A DNA stretch of 64,000 nt from CAWCKS01 sp963763485 (GCA_963763485.1 CAVXOW010000008.1:496001-560000), one strand, 5' to 3'; counted from the first letter of the stretch, positions 10,412 to 19,279 are shown. Notes: a model not told the origin generated them from the sequence alone. Program-made: numbers and translations.

Positions 10412-10711
10412 TCAGCTGAGATGGTTCAGGCTTGCGAACAGACGGAAGACGCGGCGCTTCGGCGCGGTCGCGTGCCAGTGCAGATGCGTGAGCCAGAGCA
10501 ACGGCTGGGACTTCAAAGCCGTTGGCGGGGCGAGGCCCCGGTCCGGATCGGCTGATCGTTCGCGGGTGGTGAGCACGTCGGCCACATCGGCAGCCCTGGC
10601 CAGCCGGTCGACCGGACCCATGACGGTATCCCGTGCTGCCTTCAACACGGCGAAGAGCCGGCTTTTCTTGAAGCTCGTGGCCGCAGAGGCTAAAGAAGAA
10701 AACGTTTGCAT
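10412..10711 (-). CDS. small unknown protein, first gene of the PspA cluster
   Basis: 99 residues, not recognised. A strong AGGAG site ends about 8 bases before the ATG, and the start lies 20 bases from the first TetR-type operator, so it is likely the first translated gene of the operon. The sequence is basic (SFKKSRLF, RDTVMGPVDRLARAADVADV), with a short Trp/His-containing segment (LLWLTHLHWHATAPKRR). There is no signal peptide and no clear membrane span. It could be an amphipathic membrane-surface or adaptor protein working with the PspA homologue; this is inference from position only. Confidence 0.6.
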   Translation of the reverse strand: MQTFSSLASAATSFKKSRLFAVLKAARDTVMGPVDRLARAADVADVLTTRERSADPDRGLAPPTALKSQPLLWLTHLHWHATAPKRRVFRLFASLNHLS

Positions 10712-10730
10712 TGGTACTGTCTCCTAGGCA

Positions 10731-10776
10731 TGAACATTGTTCATTTCCTTGGTAGCCCGAAAATGAACAATGTTCA
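10731..10776. promoter_or_regulatory. twin TetR-type operators in divergent promoter
   Basis: TGAACATTGTTCA (10731-10743) and TGAACAATGTTCA (10764-10776) are exact reverse complements of each other, and each is itself a near-perfect palindrome (TGAAC-n3-GTTCA). Their starts are 33 bases apart, about three helical turns. The second overlaps the likely start codon of the TetR gene (ATG 10763) and the first lies 20 bases from the 99-residue gene start. This is a textbook layout for autorepression plus control of the divergent operon. Confidence 0.8.
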
Positions 10777-11467
10777 AGCGCCCGCGGCGATTTCACGAAA
10801 AAGTGAGCGGAGGGCTCATTTGATCGAGGTCGCTCGCGCCCTGATCGCGGCTCATGGCCTGCGGTCACTCAAGGTGCGCGACGTCGCGGCCGCAGCTGAA
10901 TGCTCAATCGGCACCGTCTACAACGAGTTCGTCGACCTCGATGAACTGGTGCTCGCGGTCAACCGCGACACCATGCGCGCGTTGGAAGCCGCGATGGCCG
11001 CAATCTCGAGCGAGAACCCGATGCAGCAGCTGCACGGCTTCGCGCAGGGCTACCTGACCTTTGCGAGCGAGCACCCGAACCTGCTGCGCTCCCTCTACGA
11101 GCACCGCATGGAGGGCGACCGTCCCTTCCCCGAAGACCTGCTCGACATGGTCCGCGGCACGTTCGCGCTGATGTATCCGCCGCTGCTGCGCCTGCTGCCG
11201 GATTATCCGACCGACCAGGTCGCGATGCTTGCACGCATGATGTTCTCGGCCGCGCACGGCATCATTACGCTCGGTCTCGAGGAGCGGCTGGTCGCGGTGC
11301 CGTCGGACAAGCTTCGCGAGCAGCTCCGGCTGTTCGTCGACACCTATCTCGCCGGTCTCGCGCGGAAACGACGTCAAGCCGTTCGCGTTGAAACGTCCGT
11401 TCTGGAGGAAGGCGATAGTCTGTGCGATGGCGCCCACGTCGCGCACCAGGAGTGGATGCGCGGTTGA
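10763..11467 (+). CDS. TetR/AcrR family transcriptional regulator
   Basis: About 234 residues from ATG 10763 (earlier in-frame ATGs at 10706 and 10730 are possible but lie in or before the operator). The N-terminal helix-turn-helix is clear: LIEVARALIAAHGLRSLKVR, then AAAAECSIGTVYNEFVDLDE. The middle is the usual all-helical ligand domain (about 65-205), ending near FVDTYLAGLARKR. The last about 30 residues overlap the convergent hydrolase and may be off-frame sequence caused by an indel near 11384. It probably represses itself and the PspA operon through the twin TGAAC-n3-GTTCA sites. Ligand unknown. Confidence 0.85.
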   Translation: MNNVQAPAAISRKSERRAHLIEVARALIAAHGLRSLKVRDVAAAAECSIGTVYNEFVDLDELVLAVNRDTMRALEAAMAAISSENPMQQLHGFAQGYLTFASEHPNLLRSLYEHRMEGDRPFPEDLLDMVRGTFALMYPPLLRLLPDYPTDQVAMLARMMFSAAHGIITLGLEERLVAVPSDKLREQLRLFVDTYLAGLARKRRQAVRVETSVLEEGDSLCDGAHVAHQEWMRG

Positions 11468-12055
11468 TATCACAATGTGGTCCGCCATGCCGTCGAGCCT
11501 CGTGCTTGCGACGGACACGCGCCCATCGTTCGGCGATGGCAGGAAGCGCGAGGCGATCGGATAAACCGAGCGGCTGCCGGCAATGATGCCAAGCTCATAA
11601 GTCGGCGTCGATAGCACCGCTCTCGTTGCGACATCGGGCGTCGTAGTCAATTGTTGACCGGCGGGGCCGAAGAACGCGCGATACAGCGCAAGACGACCGA
11701 AGCGATCGGCGATCTCGCTGCCGTTGTTCGGCGGACCGAGCAGCAGCACACGGCCGAGCCGCTGCGGCCGGTGCTTTGCGAGATAGGCCCGGGTCAGGAG
11801 GCCACCCATCGAATGGGCGACGAAGTTGACGGGGCCGTCGACGTGCGCCGCAAACTCGGAGATCGCCGGATGAATGTCAGCGACCAGCGCTTCCAGCGAC
11901 TTGGCTCGACTCTGGTAATCGAGGTTAAGCGTGGCAAAGCCGGCCGCATCGAGCGCGCCCTGCATCTTGCGGAATGAGCGTGCGCTGCGCGCGATGCCGT
12001 GAAGCATCACCACGCCGCCGGGCCGCTCGCCGTTTTGATCGGGGCTGTTCGTCAC
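11374..12055 (-). CDS. alpha/beta-fold hydrolase (lipase-like), probable indel at 3' end
   Basis: From GTG 12055: GGVVMLHGIARSARSFRKMQ (oxyanion region HG) and VNFVAHSMGGLLTRAYL, the nucleophile elbow H-S-M-G-G with Ser as catalytic residue, plus a late His in DHIVISTAHPLL. The homologous part ends at AQTIAFLQNGRFNA. As written, the frame then runs on antisense through the TetR gene to 10904 (383 residues in all). Removing one base near 11384 gives a stop at 11374 and a 226-residue protein, typical for this family, so I give that end. Predicted serine hydrolase of a lipid or ester, location unclear. Convergent with the TetR gene. Confidence 0.8.
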
Positions 12056-12140
12056 TTACCGCTCGTCCAGCACTTCTCGCATATGGGCGCGAGCGTACGC
12101 GCATGGGAAGATCGGCAAGCCGAACGTTTTGCGAAAGACC

Positions 12141-13450
12141 TCAGCTCTTGCAGCTCGCCAGCAGCTTTTTCGCCGCTCCATCGCCAACCGCCGCGGCCCG
12201 TTCGGCCAGCGCACAACCGCCGGCGCGATCGGCAAACTGCGCGCTGGACGACAGTTTTAGCGCAATCAGCGTCGCCATGGCATTGGGCTCGCCGAGTTCG
12301 GCGGAGTCGTTCAGCGTGTAGAGAAAATCCTTGTCGTTGCTCAACGTGACCGTCGGATTGTCGATCACGAGGTGTGCGACTTCCAGCGTCGCATCGACGC
12401 TCCACTGCACTTCGCTGCGCATCAAGTCTGCGGCCTTCTGCGGGTCGCGTGGCACGAGCTGACCGTCGCGATAGAGCTCGCCGAGCTTGAAGCTGATTGC
12501 GGTGGCGCCTCCGCCTGTCGCATTGGCTTGCAGCAGCTTGAGTGCACGCTTCGGGTCGGCGTCACCGCCCTCGCCCTTGATCAGCATATCGGCCAGCGTC
12601 GGCAATGCCGTGCCGGACTCGCGCCACATCGCCTGCTCCAGCAGGCTGCGCGCCCGCACCGGATCATCCCTGCGAATCGCGATCGCAAGATAGGCGCCGG
12701 CATCGCGCCGTCCAGCCCCGGTGAGGCGCTCGAGCATATCGATGCCACGCGCGCGTTGTGCGGGATCATCCGACTGAGTCAGCAGCCGGCCGAGCAGCGT
12801 GGCAATGTCGGCCTGGCCCCACTCGTCATGGGCTTCTGCAGGGAGCGTTCGGCCCAGTAGATCGCCGCGGCGTTGTCGCGCTTCACCATCTCGCCGCGGT
12901 CGAGGATGACGGCGAGCCGATGCATCGCAAACGGATTGCCTAGCTCCGCAGCTCCACGCAGCGCATTCGCCGCCTCCTCGCGCTTGACGATCTGGACGCG
13001 ATCAACATCACCGCGCTCCCACGACTTGTGCCACTCGAAGATCTCGACCAGCGCGTCGGCGTCGCCGCTGGCCGCGGCCTCGCGCAGCGGCACGATCGCC
13101 TCCGCGCGACGGTCGGCATCAAACAAGGCGCTCGACAGCGTGATCTTCGCACGGTTGTCGGCCGGATCGCTCGCGACGGCCCGCGTGCAGGCATCGATGT
13201 ACCTGCTCAAATAGTCGCGGTATTTCTGCTCGTCGACATCCCAGGGCGACGGACGATCCTGCTTCATGCGCAGGCATTCGCGCGTGAGGGGGTTCGCGAC
13301 GCGATCAAGCTCGGCTTGTTTTGCTTTCTTCTCGGCCTCCTCGATCTTCGACGTCACTGCGTTCACGTAGATGCCGAGCGCCTGCATGGCGATGACGGGC
13401 ACCGCGATCAGGATCGCGAGCGTGACAAGGATGATGCGGAGAACCTTCAT
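12141..13450 (-). pseudogene. Sel1/TPR-like repeat protein with N-terminal anchor, frameshifted
   Basis: First frame (start 13450): one N-terminal membrane segment (VLRIILVTLAILIAVPVIAM), a charged linker, then helical repeats such as AAASGDADALVEIFEWHKSW and ALRGAAELGNPFAMHRLAVI. The second frame takes over near 12838: DEWGQADIATLLGRLL, ARSLLEQAMW, GTALPTLADMLIKGEGGDAD, FKLGELYRDGQLVPRDPQKA. The A-x-x-x-L/LG-x-x-Y-x-x-G spacing is that of Sel1-like repeats. Sum of lengths is 3n-1, so one base is missing. Joined protein is about 436 residues, anchored in the inner membrane with repeats probably periplasmic. Such proteins act as scaffolds; partner unknown. Confidence 0.75.
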
Positions 13451-13509
13451 GGCGCGTTGGTACGGCCGGGCTTAAGGAAAGTTCGACCCCTTGACGACCA
13501 ATCATAAAA

Positions 13510-13531
13510 ATGTTTGTTTGCCGACAAACAT
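13510..13531. promoter_or_regulatory. perfect inverted repeat upstream of monooxygenase
   Basis: ATGTTTGT (13510-13517) and ACAAACAT (13524-13531) are exact inverse complements around a 6-base centre. It lies 33 bases before the monooxygenase start in an A/T-rich promoter stretch. Best read as the operator of the TetR regulator encoded directly downstream of the monooxygenase. Confidence 0.75.
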
Positions 13532-13563
13532 ATATTTTGCACCTCTGAGATAGGGGCTAGGGG

Positions 13564-15078
13564 ATGAAAACCGAACAATTTGATGTAGTTATCATTGGCG
13601 CGGGGCTGTCGGGGATCGGCGCTGCCAGGTACCTCAGGACCCGGCTACCGAACAAATCCTTCGTTATCCTGGAGACCAAGCCGCGCATGGGCGGCACCTG
13701 GGACCTGTTCCGCTACCCCGGCATCCGCTCCGACAGCGACATGCACACCATGGGTTACGCCTTCAAGCCGTGGAAACACCCGAAGGCGATCAGCGAAGGC
13801 GGCGCGATCATCGACTACATCAAGGAGACCGCGTCCGAGAACGACATCGATCGCCACATCCGCTTCGAGCACAAGGTGATCAACGCGTCGTGGTCGTCGG
13901 ACAAGGCGCTGTGGACGCTCGAGATCGAGACGGCCGACGGCAGCCGCAGCACGATCAACTGCCCGTTCATCTTCTCCTGCTCCGGCTATTACAACCACCA
14001 CGAAGGCTACCTGCCGCAGTGGCCGGGCTATCACGACTACAAGGGCATCCTGGTCCATCCACAGTTCTGGCCCGAGAATCTCGATTACGCCGGCAAGCGC
14101 GTCGTCATCGTCGGCTCCGGCGCGACCGCGGTGACGCTCGGCCCATCGATGGCCGACAAGGCCGCGCATGTCATTCAATTGCAGCGCTCACCGACCTTTA
14201 TCGTCACGCGGCCGTCCGAAGATGCGTTCAACACCTTCCTGAAGCGCTTCCTGCCCTCACAGCTCGCCTACCAGGCGACGCGCTGGCGCACCATCATCGC
14301 CGGCCGCCTGCGGGCCAAGCGCTTCATGAAGGATCCGATGGGCATGAAGAAGATGCTGGTCGACCTCGCCGTTACGCAGGCCGGACCGAAAAGCGATCCA
14401 AAGGATTACACGCCAAGCTATTTCCCGGGCCAGCAGCGCATCTGCCGCGTGCCCGACGGCGACATGTTCAAGTCGATCCGCGAGGGCAAACTCGAGATCG
14501 TCACCGACCAGATCGAGCGCTTCGATGCGACGGGCATTCAGCTCAAGAGCGGTAAGCATCTCGACGCCGACATCATCGTCACCGCAACCGGCCTCGTGCT
14601 GCAGGCGCTGGGCGGCGTGAAGTACGACGTCGATGGCCAGGACATCGAGCCCGGCAAGCTCGTCATGTACAAGGGCTTCATGTACTCGAACATGCCGAAC
14701 CTGATCTACTTCACGGGCTACTTCAATGCTTCGTGGACGTTGAAGGTCGATCTGGTGGCCGACTTCGCGTGTCGGCTGCTCAAGCACATGGACGAGACCG
14801 GCGCGAAGCAGGTCACGCCGGTCGCCGGTGAAGAGGTGTTCACCAAGCCCGGCCGTCCCAATCGCTTTCTCTCCGGTTACATTCTGCGGGCCGCCGGCAA
14901 GATGCCGCGCATGGGCGCGGACTTTCCGTGGTTCACCGAGCAGAATTATTTCTGGGACCGCAAGACGCTGCTGCGCGGCGAGGTCGACGACGGCACGCTG
15001 GCGTTTTCGGGACCGAAGCGGATCGTGCTGCCGCCGTCGCAACGCACCGAGCGTGTGGCGCAGCAGGCGGCGGAGTGA
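13564..15078 (+). CDS. flavin-containing / Baeyer-Villiger monooxygenase (EthA-like)
   Basis: 504 residues. FAD Rossmann motif VVIIGAGLSGIGAARYL at the N-terminus, then MGGTWDLFRYPGIRSDSDMH; NADPH motif VVIVGSGATAVTLG (about 180); the class I fingerprint as YKGILVHPQFWP with Tyr for Phe; and IIVTATGL near 340. Length and motif order match the EtaA/EthA and ArfA group. These enzymes oxygenate ketones or sulfur compounds and occur in the cytoplasm. The start follows TAGGGG. A TetR gene begins 24 bases after the stop and a palindromic operator precedes the gene, a pair like ethA-ethR of mycobacteria (known there). Substrate unknown. Confidence 0.9.
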   Translation: MKTEQFDVVIIGAGLSGIGAARYLRTRLPNKSFVILETKPRMGGTWDLFRYPGIRSDSDMHTMGYAFKPWKHPKAISEGGAIIDYIKETASENDIDRHIRFEHKVINASWSSDKALWTLEIETADGSRSTINCPFIFSCSGYYNHHEGYLPQWPGYHDYKGILVHPQFWPENLDYAGKRVVIVGSGATAVTLGPSMADKAAHVIQLQRSPTFIVTRPSEDAFNTFLKRFLPSQLAYQATRWRTIIAGRLRAKRFMKDPMGMKKMLVDLAVTQAGPKSDPKDYTPSYFPGQQRICRVPDGDMFKSIREGKLEIVTDQIERFDATGIQLKSGKHLDADIIVTATGLVLQALGGVKYDVDGQDIEPGKLVMYKGFMYSNMPNLIYFTGYFNASWTLKVDLVADFACRLLKHMDETGAKQVTPVAGEEVFTKPGRPNRFLSGYILRAAGKMPRMGADFPWFTEQNYFWDRKTLLRGEVDDGTLAFSGPKRIVLPPSQRTERVAQQAAE

Positions 15079-15101
15079 TTTTCTCGCACGGAGTCTGACA
15101 A

Positions 15102-15737
15102 GTGGGTGTTGCTGTCCGACGCAAGCCTGTTGAAACCGGCCGCACCCATGCCGAACGGCGGCGGGACGCAGAGGCGCGCATCCTGCAGGCCGCGTTCGAG
15201 ATCGTGGCGCGCCGTGGCGTCGATCAGCTCACACTCGCCGAGGCCGGTGAGGAGGCGGGTTACAGCCGCGCTCTGGCGGCGCACTATTTCGACGGCCGCG
15301 AGGACCTGCTCGCCGCGGTCGCGCGGCATGCCGTCGACAAGTACCGGCAGCGAATCGTCGAGTTGAAAGTGCCGACGCCCGAGGGGCGAGAATCCCTGCT
15401 CACGCGCATCGCATTCTACATGGACGACAGCCGCGGCTGGCCTAAGCAGCTGAAGGCGTTCTACGAGGTGATGGAAGCGGGCCTGCGCTGGCCTTCAATC
15501 ACAACAGTGGTCGCGCGGATCAATCAGGAAATCGTCGAGCGGTTCGCGGCGCAAATCCGCGCGGCGCAGGCGCGCGGTGAAATCCGCAGCGATATCGATG
15601 CGACGGCCGAGGCGATCGCGATCTGGGGCGCGATGCGCGGGGTCATGACGCAATGGCTGATCGCGCCTGACAACGTCGACCTCGACAAGGTGCGCGACGC
15701 CTATATCGCGAACCTCAGGCGGAGTTGGGCGCCCTGA
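15102..15737 (+). CDS. TetR/AcrR family transcriptional regulator
   Basis: 211 residues from GTG 15102. The DNA-binding region reads RRRDAEARILQAAFEIVARR and AGEEAGYSRALAAHYFDGRE, a standard TetR helix-turn-helix. The rest (about 70-205) is the helical ligand and dimer domain with GAMRGVMTQWLIAPDNVDL near the end, typical of regulators with a TetR_C_6-like domain. Probably represses the upstream monooxygenase through the inverted repeat at 13510-13531 and responds to that enzyme's substrate; both are inference from position. A repeat element and the convergent carboxylase gene follow. Confidence 0.85.
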   Translation: MGVAVRRKPVETGRTHAERRRDAEARILQAAFEIVARRGVDQLTLAEAGEEAGYSRALAAHYFDGREDLLAAVARHAVDKYRQRIVELKVPTPEGRESLLTRIAFYMDDSRGWPKQLKAFYEVMEAGLRWPSITTVVARINQEIVERFAAQIRAAQARGEIRSDIDATAEAIAIWGAMRGVMTQWLIAPDNVDLDKVRDAYIANLRRSWAP

Positions 15738-15745
15738 AAGAACAT

Positions 15746-15840
15746 GCCGCTCGTCCCCGCGGAAGCGGGGACCCAGCCTTTACGAAACAATCGAAGCGCC
15801 GCTTTATCCAACTGAATTCCCGCTTTCGCGGGAATGAGCG
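15746..15840. repeat. dispersed palindromic element
   Basis: Contains CCCCGCGGAAGCGGGG near 15756 and CCCGCTTTCGCGGG near 15820, with the outer pair CCGCTCGT and ATGAGCGG-like ends. It is between two convergent genes and may give some bidirectional termination. Confidence 0.6.
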
Positions 15841-15850
15841 AAATTAGTTC

Positions 15851-15892
15851 GGCGCCCTAACCTCACCACGTGGCGCCCTAACCTCACCACGT
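15851..15892. repeat. 21-bp tandem duplication covering a stop codon
   Basis: The unit GGCGCCCTAACCTCACCACG plus T occurs twice, 15851-15871 and 15872-15892. The second copy carries the last codons and stop of the carboxylase gene (V-D-T-W-stop); the first copy is a spare of the same end. Confidence 0.85.
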
Positions 15893-18800
15893 ATCGACGT
15901 ACGGATACTTCTTGGTCGCCCGGGGCAGCACCGGCGGCAGCCGCTTCAGGCCGTTGATGATCCAGCTGCGCGTTTCCGCCGGATCGATCACGTCATCGAT
16001 GCCGCCGCCGACCACCGCGTTGACGGCCTTGGCGTTCTCATAGGCCGCTTTGGTACGCTGATCGAATTCGGCACGCCGCGCTTCCGGATCGGCGATCGCC
16101 GCGAGTTCCCTGCGGTACCCCAGCTTGACCGAGCCCTCGATATTCATGCCGGCGAACTCGGCCGTCGGCCACGCCACCGAGAAGAAGCCGACCAGCGAGC
16201 CGGCGCCCAGCATCGCCTGCGCGCCGAGGCCGTAGGCTTTGCGCACCACGACGGTGAACAGCGGCGCGGTCATATTGGCGCCGACATTGAACAGCCGCGT
16301 GCAGTGGCGCACCAACGCGGTGCGCTCGACGTCGGGGCCGACCATGATGCCAGGGCAATCGATCAGGTTCAGCACCGGGATATCGAAGGCATCGCACAGC
16401 TGCATGAAGCGGGCGCATTTGTCGGAGCCGTCGGAGTCGATGGCGCCGGCAAGATGATGCGGATTGTTGGCGATCACGCCCATCGGCCGGCCTTCGATGC
16501 GCATGAAGGCCGTGATGATGCCGACGCCGAACTTTTCGCGGATCTCCAGCACCGAGCCCTTGTCGGCGATGGTGTTGACGATGTCGCGCATGTTGTAGAG
16601 GCGCAGCCGGTTCTCCGGCACGAGGTGACGCAGCTTGCGCTGGTCGTGCGCCTCCCAGGTCGGGATCGCGCCCTGGAAATACGACAGGTATTTCTTCGCG
16701 GCGTCGACTGCGGCGAACTCGTCCTTCACCACGATGTCGATCACGCCGTTCGGCACCTGGACCGATATCGGGCCGACCTCTTCGGGCGTGTAGATGCCAA
16801 GCCCGCCGCCCTCGATCATCGCCGGCCCGCCCATGCCAATGGTGGTGGACTCGGTCGCAATGATCACGTCGGAGCACGCGACCAGCGCGGTGTTGCCGGC
16901 AAAGCAGCGGCCGTTGACCACCGAGATCATCGGCACCAGGCCGGACAGCTGCGAGAACGTGGTGAACGTCTTGGTGTCGATCGCAACGCGCGGGCCGGTG
17001 TGGTCGTCGCCGGGCCGGCCGCCGCCACCTTCGCCAAACAGAACCAGCGGCAGGCGGAAGCGGTGGCAGAGCTCGAAGATCCGATCCTGCTTGTAATGGT
17101 TGCGGCCGCCTTGTGTGCCCGCCAGCACGGTGTAGTCGTAATGCACCAACGCGGCACGCGATCGCGTCTCGTCAAAGAGATCGCCATTGATCGAGCACAT
17201 GCCGGCGACGACGCCGTCGCCGGGCGTGTTCTTGCGCAGTTCCTCCATCGTATTGCGCTGGTGCTGGCGCGCCACGATCAGCGGCCAGTATTCCTTGAAC
17301 GAGCCCGCATCGACCAGCCGCGCGATGTTTTCGCGCGGCATCTTGCCCCCGGTCTTGCGCCGGCGCGCCACCGCGTCGGGCCGGTTCTCGTCAAGCGTCA
17401 GCGCGTGACGTTCGATGTTTTCGCGAAGATCATCGCGGATGTGATCGAGGTCGACTTCGGCGGCGGCGGCGACCGCGCCGCCCTTCACCTCGGCCTCGCG
17501 AACGAACACGATCGGGAAACCTTCGCGCACCACATCGCCCGCCGCCATCGTCACCGAGCGCACGATGCCGGAGTGCGGCGCCGTAATGACGTGCTCCATC
17601 TTCATGGCTTCAACGACCGCGACCTGCTGGCCTTCGCGCACCTCGTCGCCTTCGGCGACATTGATCGCAACAATCGTTCCCTGAATCGGCGAGGCGACAC
17701 CGACCGAACCGTCGGGACCGGTCAGATCAGGTGCAGCTTCATCGCTCGCCGATGTCGATGTACGTTCGGCCTTCACCGCTGCATCGTGCGCGAACAGCGC
17801 CAGGGGATCGCGGCTGTTGACCCGCGCGCCGGCAAAACCGGCATCACTCGTGGCAGGTTTTGCCGCCTCGACAAAACGCTGACGCTGCTCGCCCTGGACC
17901 GCGAGCTCTGCGATGTGCTCATCGATCCAGCGGGTGTGGACGTGACCGGCGACGAAATGCGGATGGGCGAGAATATTGCGCAGGAAGCCGATGTTAGTGG
18001 TGACGCCTTCGAGACGGAATTCGCTGAGCGCCCGCGTTTCGCGGCCGACCGCAACGGCAAAATCCGGCGACTGCGAATGCGCGATCACCTTGGCGAGCAG
18101 GGAATCATAGGAGCCGGAGGTCTTGTAGCCGGCATAGCCGAAGCCGTCGGTGCGCACGCCGGGCCCGTTCGGCGCCTCGTAGACTGAAAGCGTGCCGCCG
18201 CCGGGCCGCACCGAGCCGTCAGGTTTGATGGTTTCCATGTTGATGCGGCACTGGATCGCGTAGCCGCGCAGCGCGATCGGCTTGTCGAGACCGAGTTCCT
18301 TCAAGGTCGCGCCCTGCGCCAGCTTGATCTGCGACTGCACGAGATCGACGCCGGTCACCTCTTCGGTCACGGTGTGCTCGACCTGGAGCCGCGCGTTGGC
18401 TTCGATGAACACGAAGGGCTGAGCGCTGGCGCGGCCCGAAACGTCGACCAGGAATTCAAACGTGCCGAGGTTGGTGTAGCCGACACTCTTGGCGAACCGA
18501 ACTGCGGCGGCGATGATTTGCTGCCGCAGGCCGTCGTCCATCGCCGGCGCCGGCGCGATCTCGACGATCTTCTGGAAGCGGCGCTGCACGCTGCACTCGC
18601 GCTCGCCGAGATGCGCGATGCCGCCCTTGGCGTCACCGAGGATCTGCACCTCAACGTGACGGGCGCGCGGAATGAATTCCTCGACATAGACGTCGCCGCG
18701 GCCGAAGGCGGCCTGCGCCTCGGACTGGCAGCGCTGAAATGCAGCCTCGATTTCCTTCTCGGTCAGTACGGCGCGGGTGCCCCGACCGCCGCCACCGGCC

Positions 18801-19279
18801 AGCGCCTTGATGATCATCGCGCCGCCGTTCAGTGCGGCGAAGAACTTCTTCGCCTCGTCCAAAGTGACGGCATGGTCGAGGCCACGGATGACCGGGACAT
18901 CAGCCTTCTGCGCGGCCTCCCGCGCCCTGGCCTTGTCGCCGAACAGGTCGAGATGCCTGACGTCCGGGCCGACGAACATCAAACCGGCGTCGGCGCAGGC
19001 CTTGGCAAAATCGCCGCGCTCGGCGAGGAAGCCGTAGCCGGGGTGTACGGCGTTGGCGCCCGATGCCTTCGCCGCCGCGATAACCGACTGCCCATTGAGA
19101 TAGGCCGCGGCGCCCTGCCCCGGCAGCAGTTGAACTTCATCGGCGACGCGAAGATGCAGGCTGCGCGCATCGTCTTCGGAGTGGACCGCGACCGTCGGCA
19201 GGCCCATATCGGCGGCGGCGCGCGTGATGCGGATGGCGATTTCGCCGCGATTGGCGATCAGGAGCTTTTTCATTTTCAT
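15884..19279 (-). CDS. biotin-dependent acyl-CoA carboxylase, three-domain fusion
   Basis: 1131 residues from ATG 19279 (an in-frame ATG at 19333 has no ribosome site). Order: biotin carboxylase (about 1-450; KLLIANRGEIAIRITRAA, GGGGRGTR, FIEANARLQVEHTVTEEVTG), biotinyl domain (about 525-600; VVEAMKMEHVI, biotin Lys about 560), carboxyltransferase (about 640-1125; GMCSINGDLFDETRSRAALV, FGEGGGGRPGD, GMGGPAMIEGGGLG, NLIDCPGIMVGPDVE). It carboxylates an acyl-CoA using bicarbonate and ATP in one chain. Separate acetyl-, propionyl- or methylcrotonyl-CoA enzymes normally use two or more subunits. Acyl specificity cannot be read. The epoxide hydrolase is divergent; the catabolic setting favours degradation of a branched or cyclic acid. 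Confidence 0.9.
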   Translation of the reverse strand: MKMKKLLIANRGEIAIRITRAAADMGLPTVAVHSEDDARSLHLRVADEVQLLPGQGAAAYLNGQSVIAAAKASGANAVHPGYGFLAERGDFAKACADAGLMFVGPDVRHLDLFGDKARAREAAQKADVPVIRGLDHAVTLDEAKKFFAALNGGAMIIKALAGGGGRGTRAVLTEKEIEAAFQRCQSEAQAAFGRGDVYVEEFIPRARHVEVQILGDAKGGIAHLGERECSVQRRFQKIVEIAPAPAMDDGLRQQIIAAAVRFAKSVGYTNLGTFEFLVDVSGRASAQPFVFIEANARLQVEHTVTEEVTGVDLVQSQIKLAQGATLKELGLDKPIALRGYAIQCRINMETIKPDGSVRPGGGTLSVYEAPNGPGVRTDGFGYAGYKTSGSYDSLLAKVIAHSQSPDFAVAVGRETRALSEFRLEGVTTNIGFLRNILAHPHFVAGHVHTRWIDEHIAELAVQGEQRQRFVEAAKPATSDAGFAGARVNSRDPLALFAHDAAVKAERTSTSASDEAAPDLTGPDGSVGVASPIQGTIVAINVAEGDEVREGQQVAVVEAMKMEHVITAPHSGIVRSVTMAAGDVVREGFPIVFVREAEVKGGAVAAAAEVDLDHIRDDLRENIERHALTLDENRPDAVARRRKTGGKMPRENIARLVDAGSFKEYWPLIVARQHQRNTMEELRKNTPGDGVVAGMCSINGDLFDETRSRAALVHYDYTVLAGTQGGRNHYKQDRIFELCHRFRLPLVLFGEGGGGRPGDDHTGPRVAIDTKTFTTFSQLSGLVPMISVVNGRCFAGNTALVACSDVIIATESTTIGMGGPAMIEGGGLGIYTPEEVGPISVQVPNGVIDIVVKDEFAAVDAAKKYLSYFQGAIPTWEAHDQRKLRHLVPENRLRLYNMRDIVNTIADKGSVLEIREKFGVGIITAFMRIEGRPMGVIANNPHHLAGAIDSDGSDKCARFMQLCDAFDIPVLNLIDCPGIMVGPDVERTALVRHCTRLFNVGANMTAPLFTVVVRKAYGLGAQAMLGAGSLVGFFSVAWPTAEFAGMNIEGSVKLGYRRELAAIADPEARRAEFDQRTKAAYENAKAVNAVVGGGIDDVIDPAETRSWIINGLKRLPPVLPRATKKYPYVDTW

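Noticed and set aside
16304..18187. 627-codon open frame on the plus strand inside the carboxylase gene
   Set aside because: Antisense to a clear three-domain carboxylase; composition rich in Arg, His and Asp as expected of a high-GC shadow frame; no start signals or domains.
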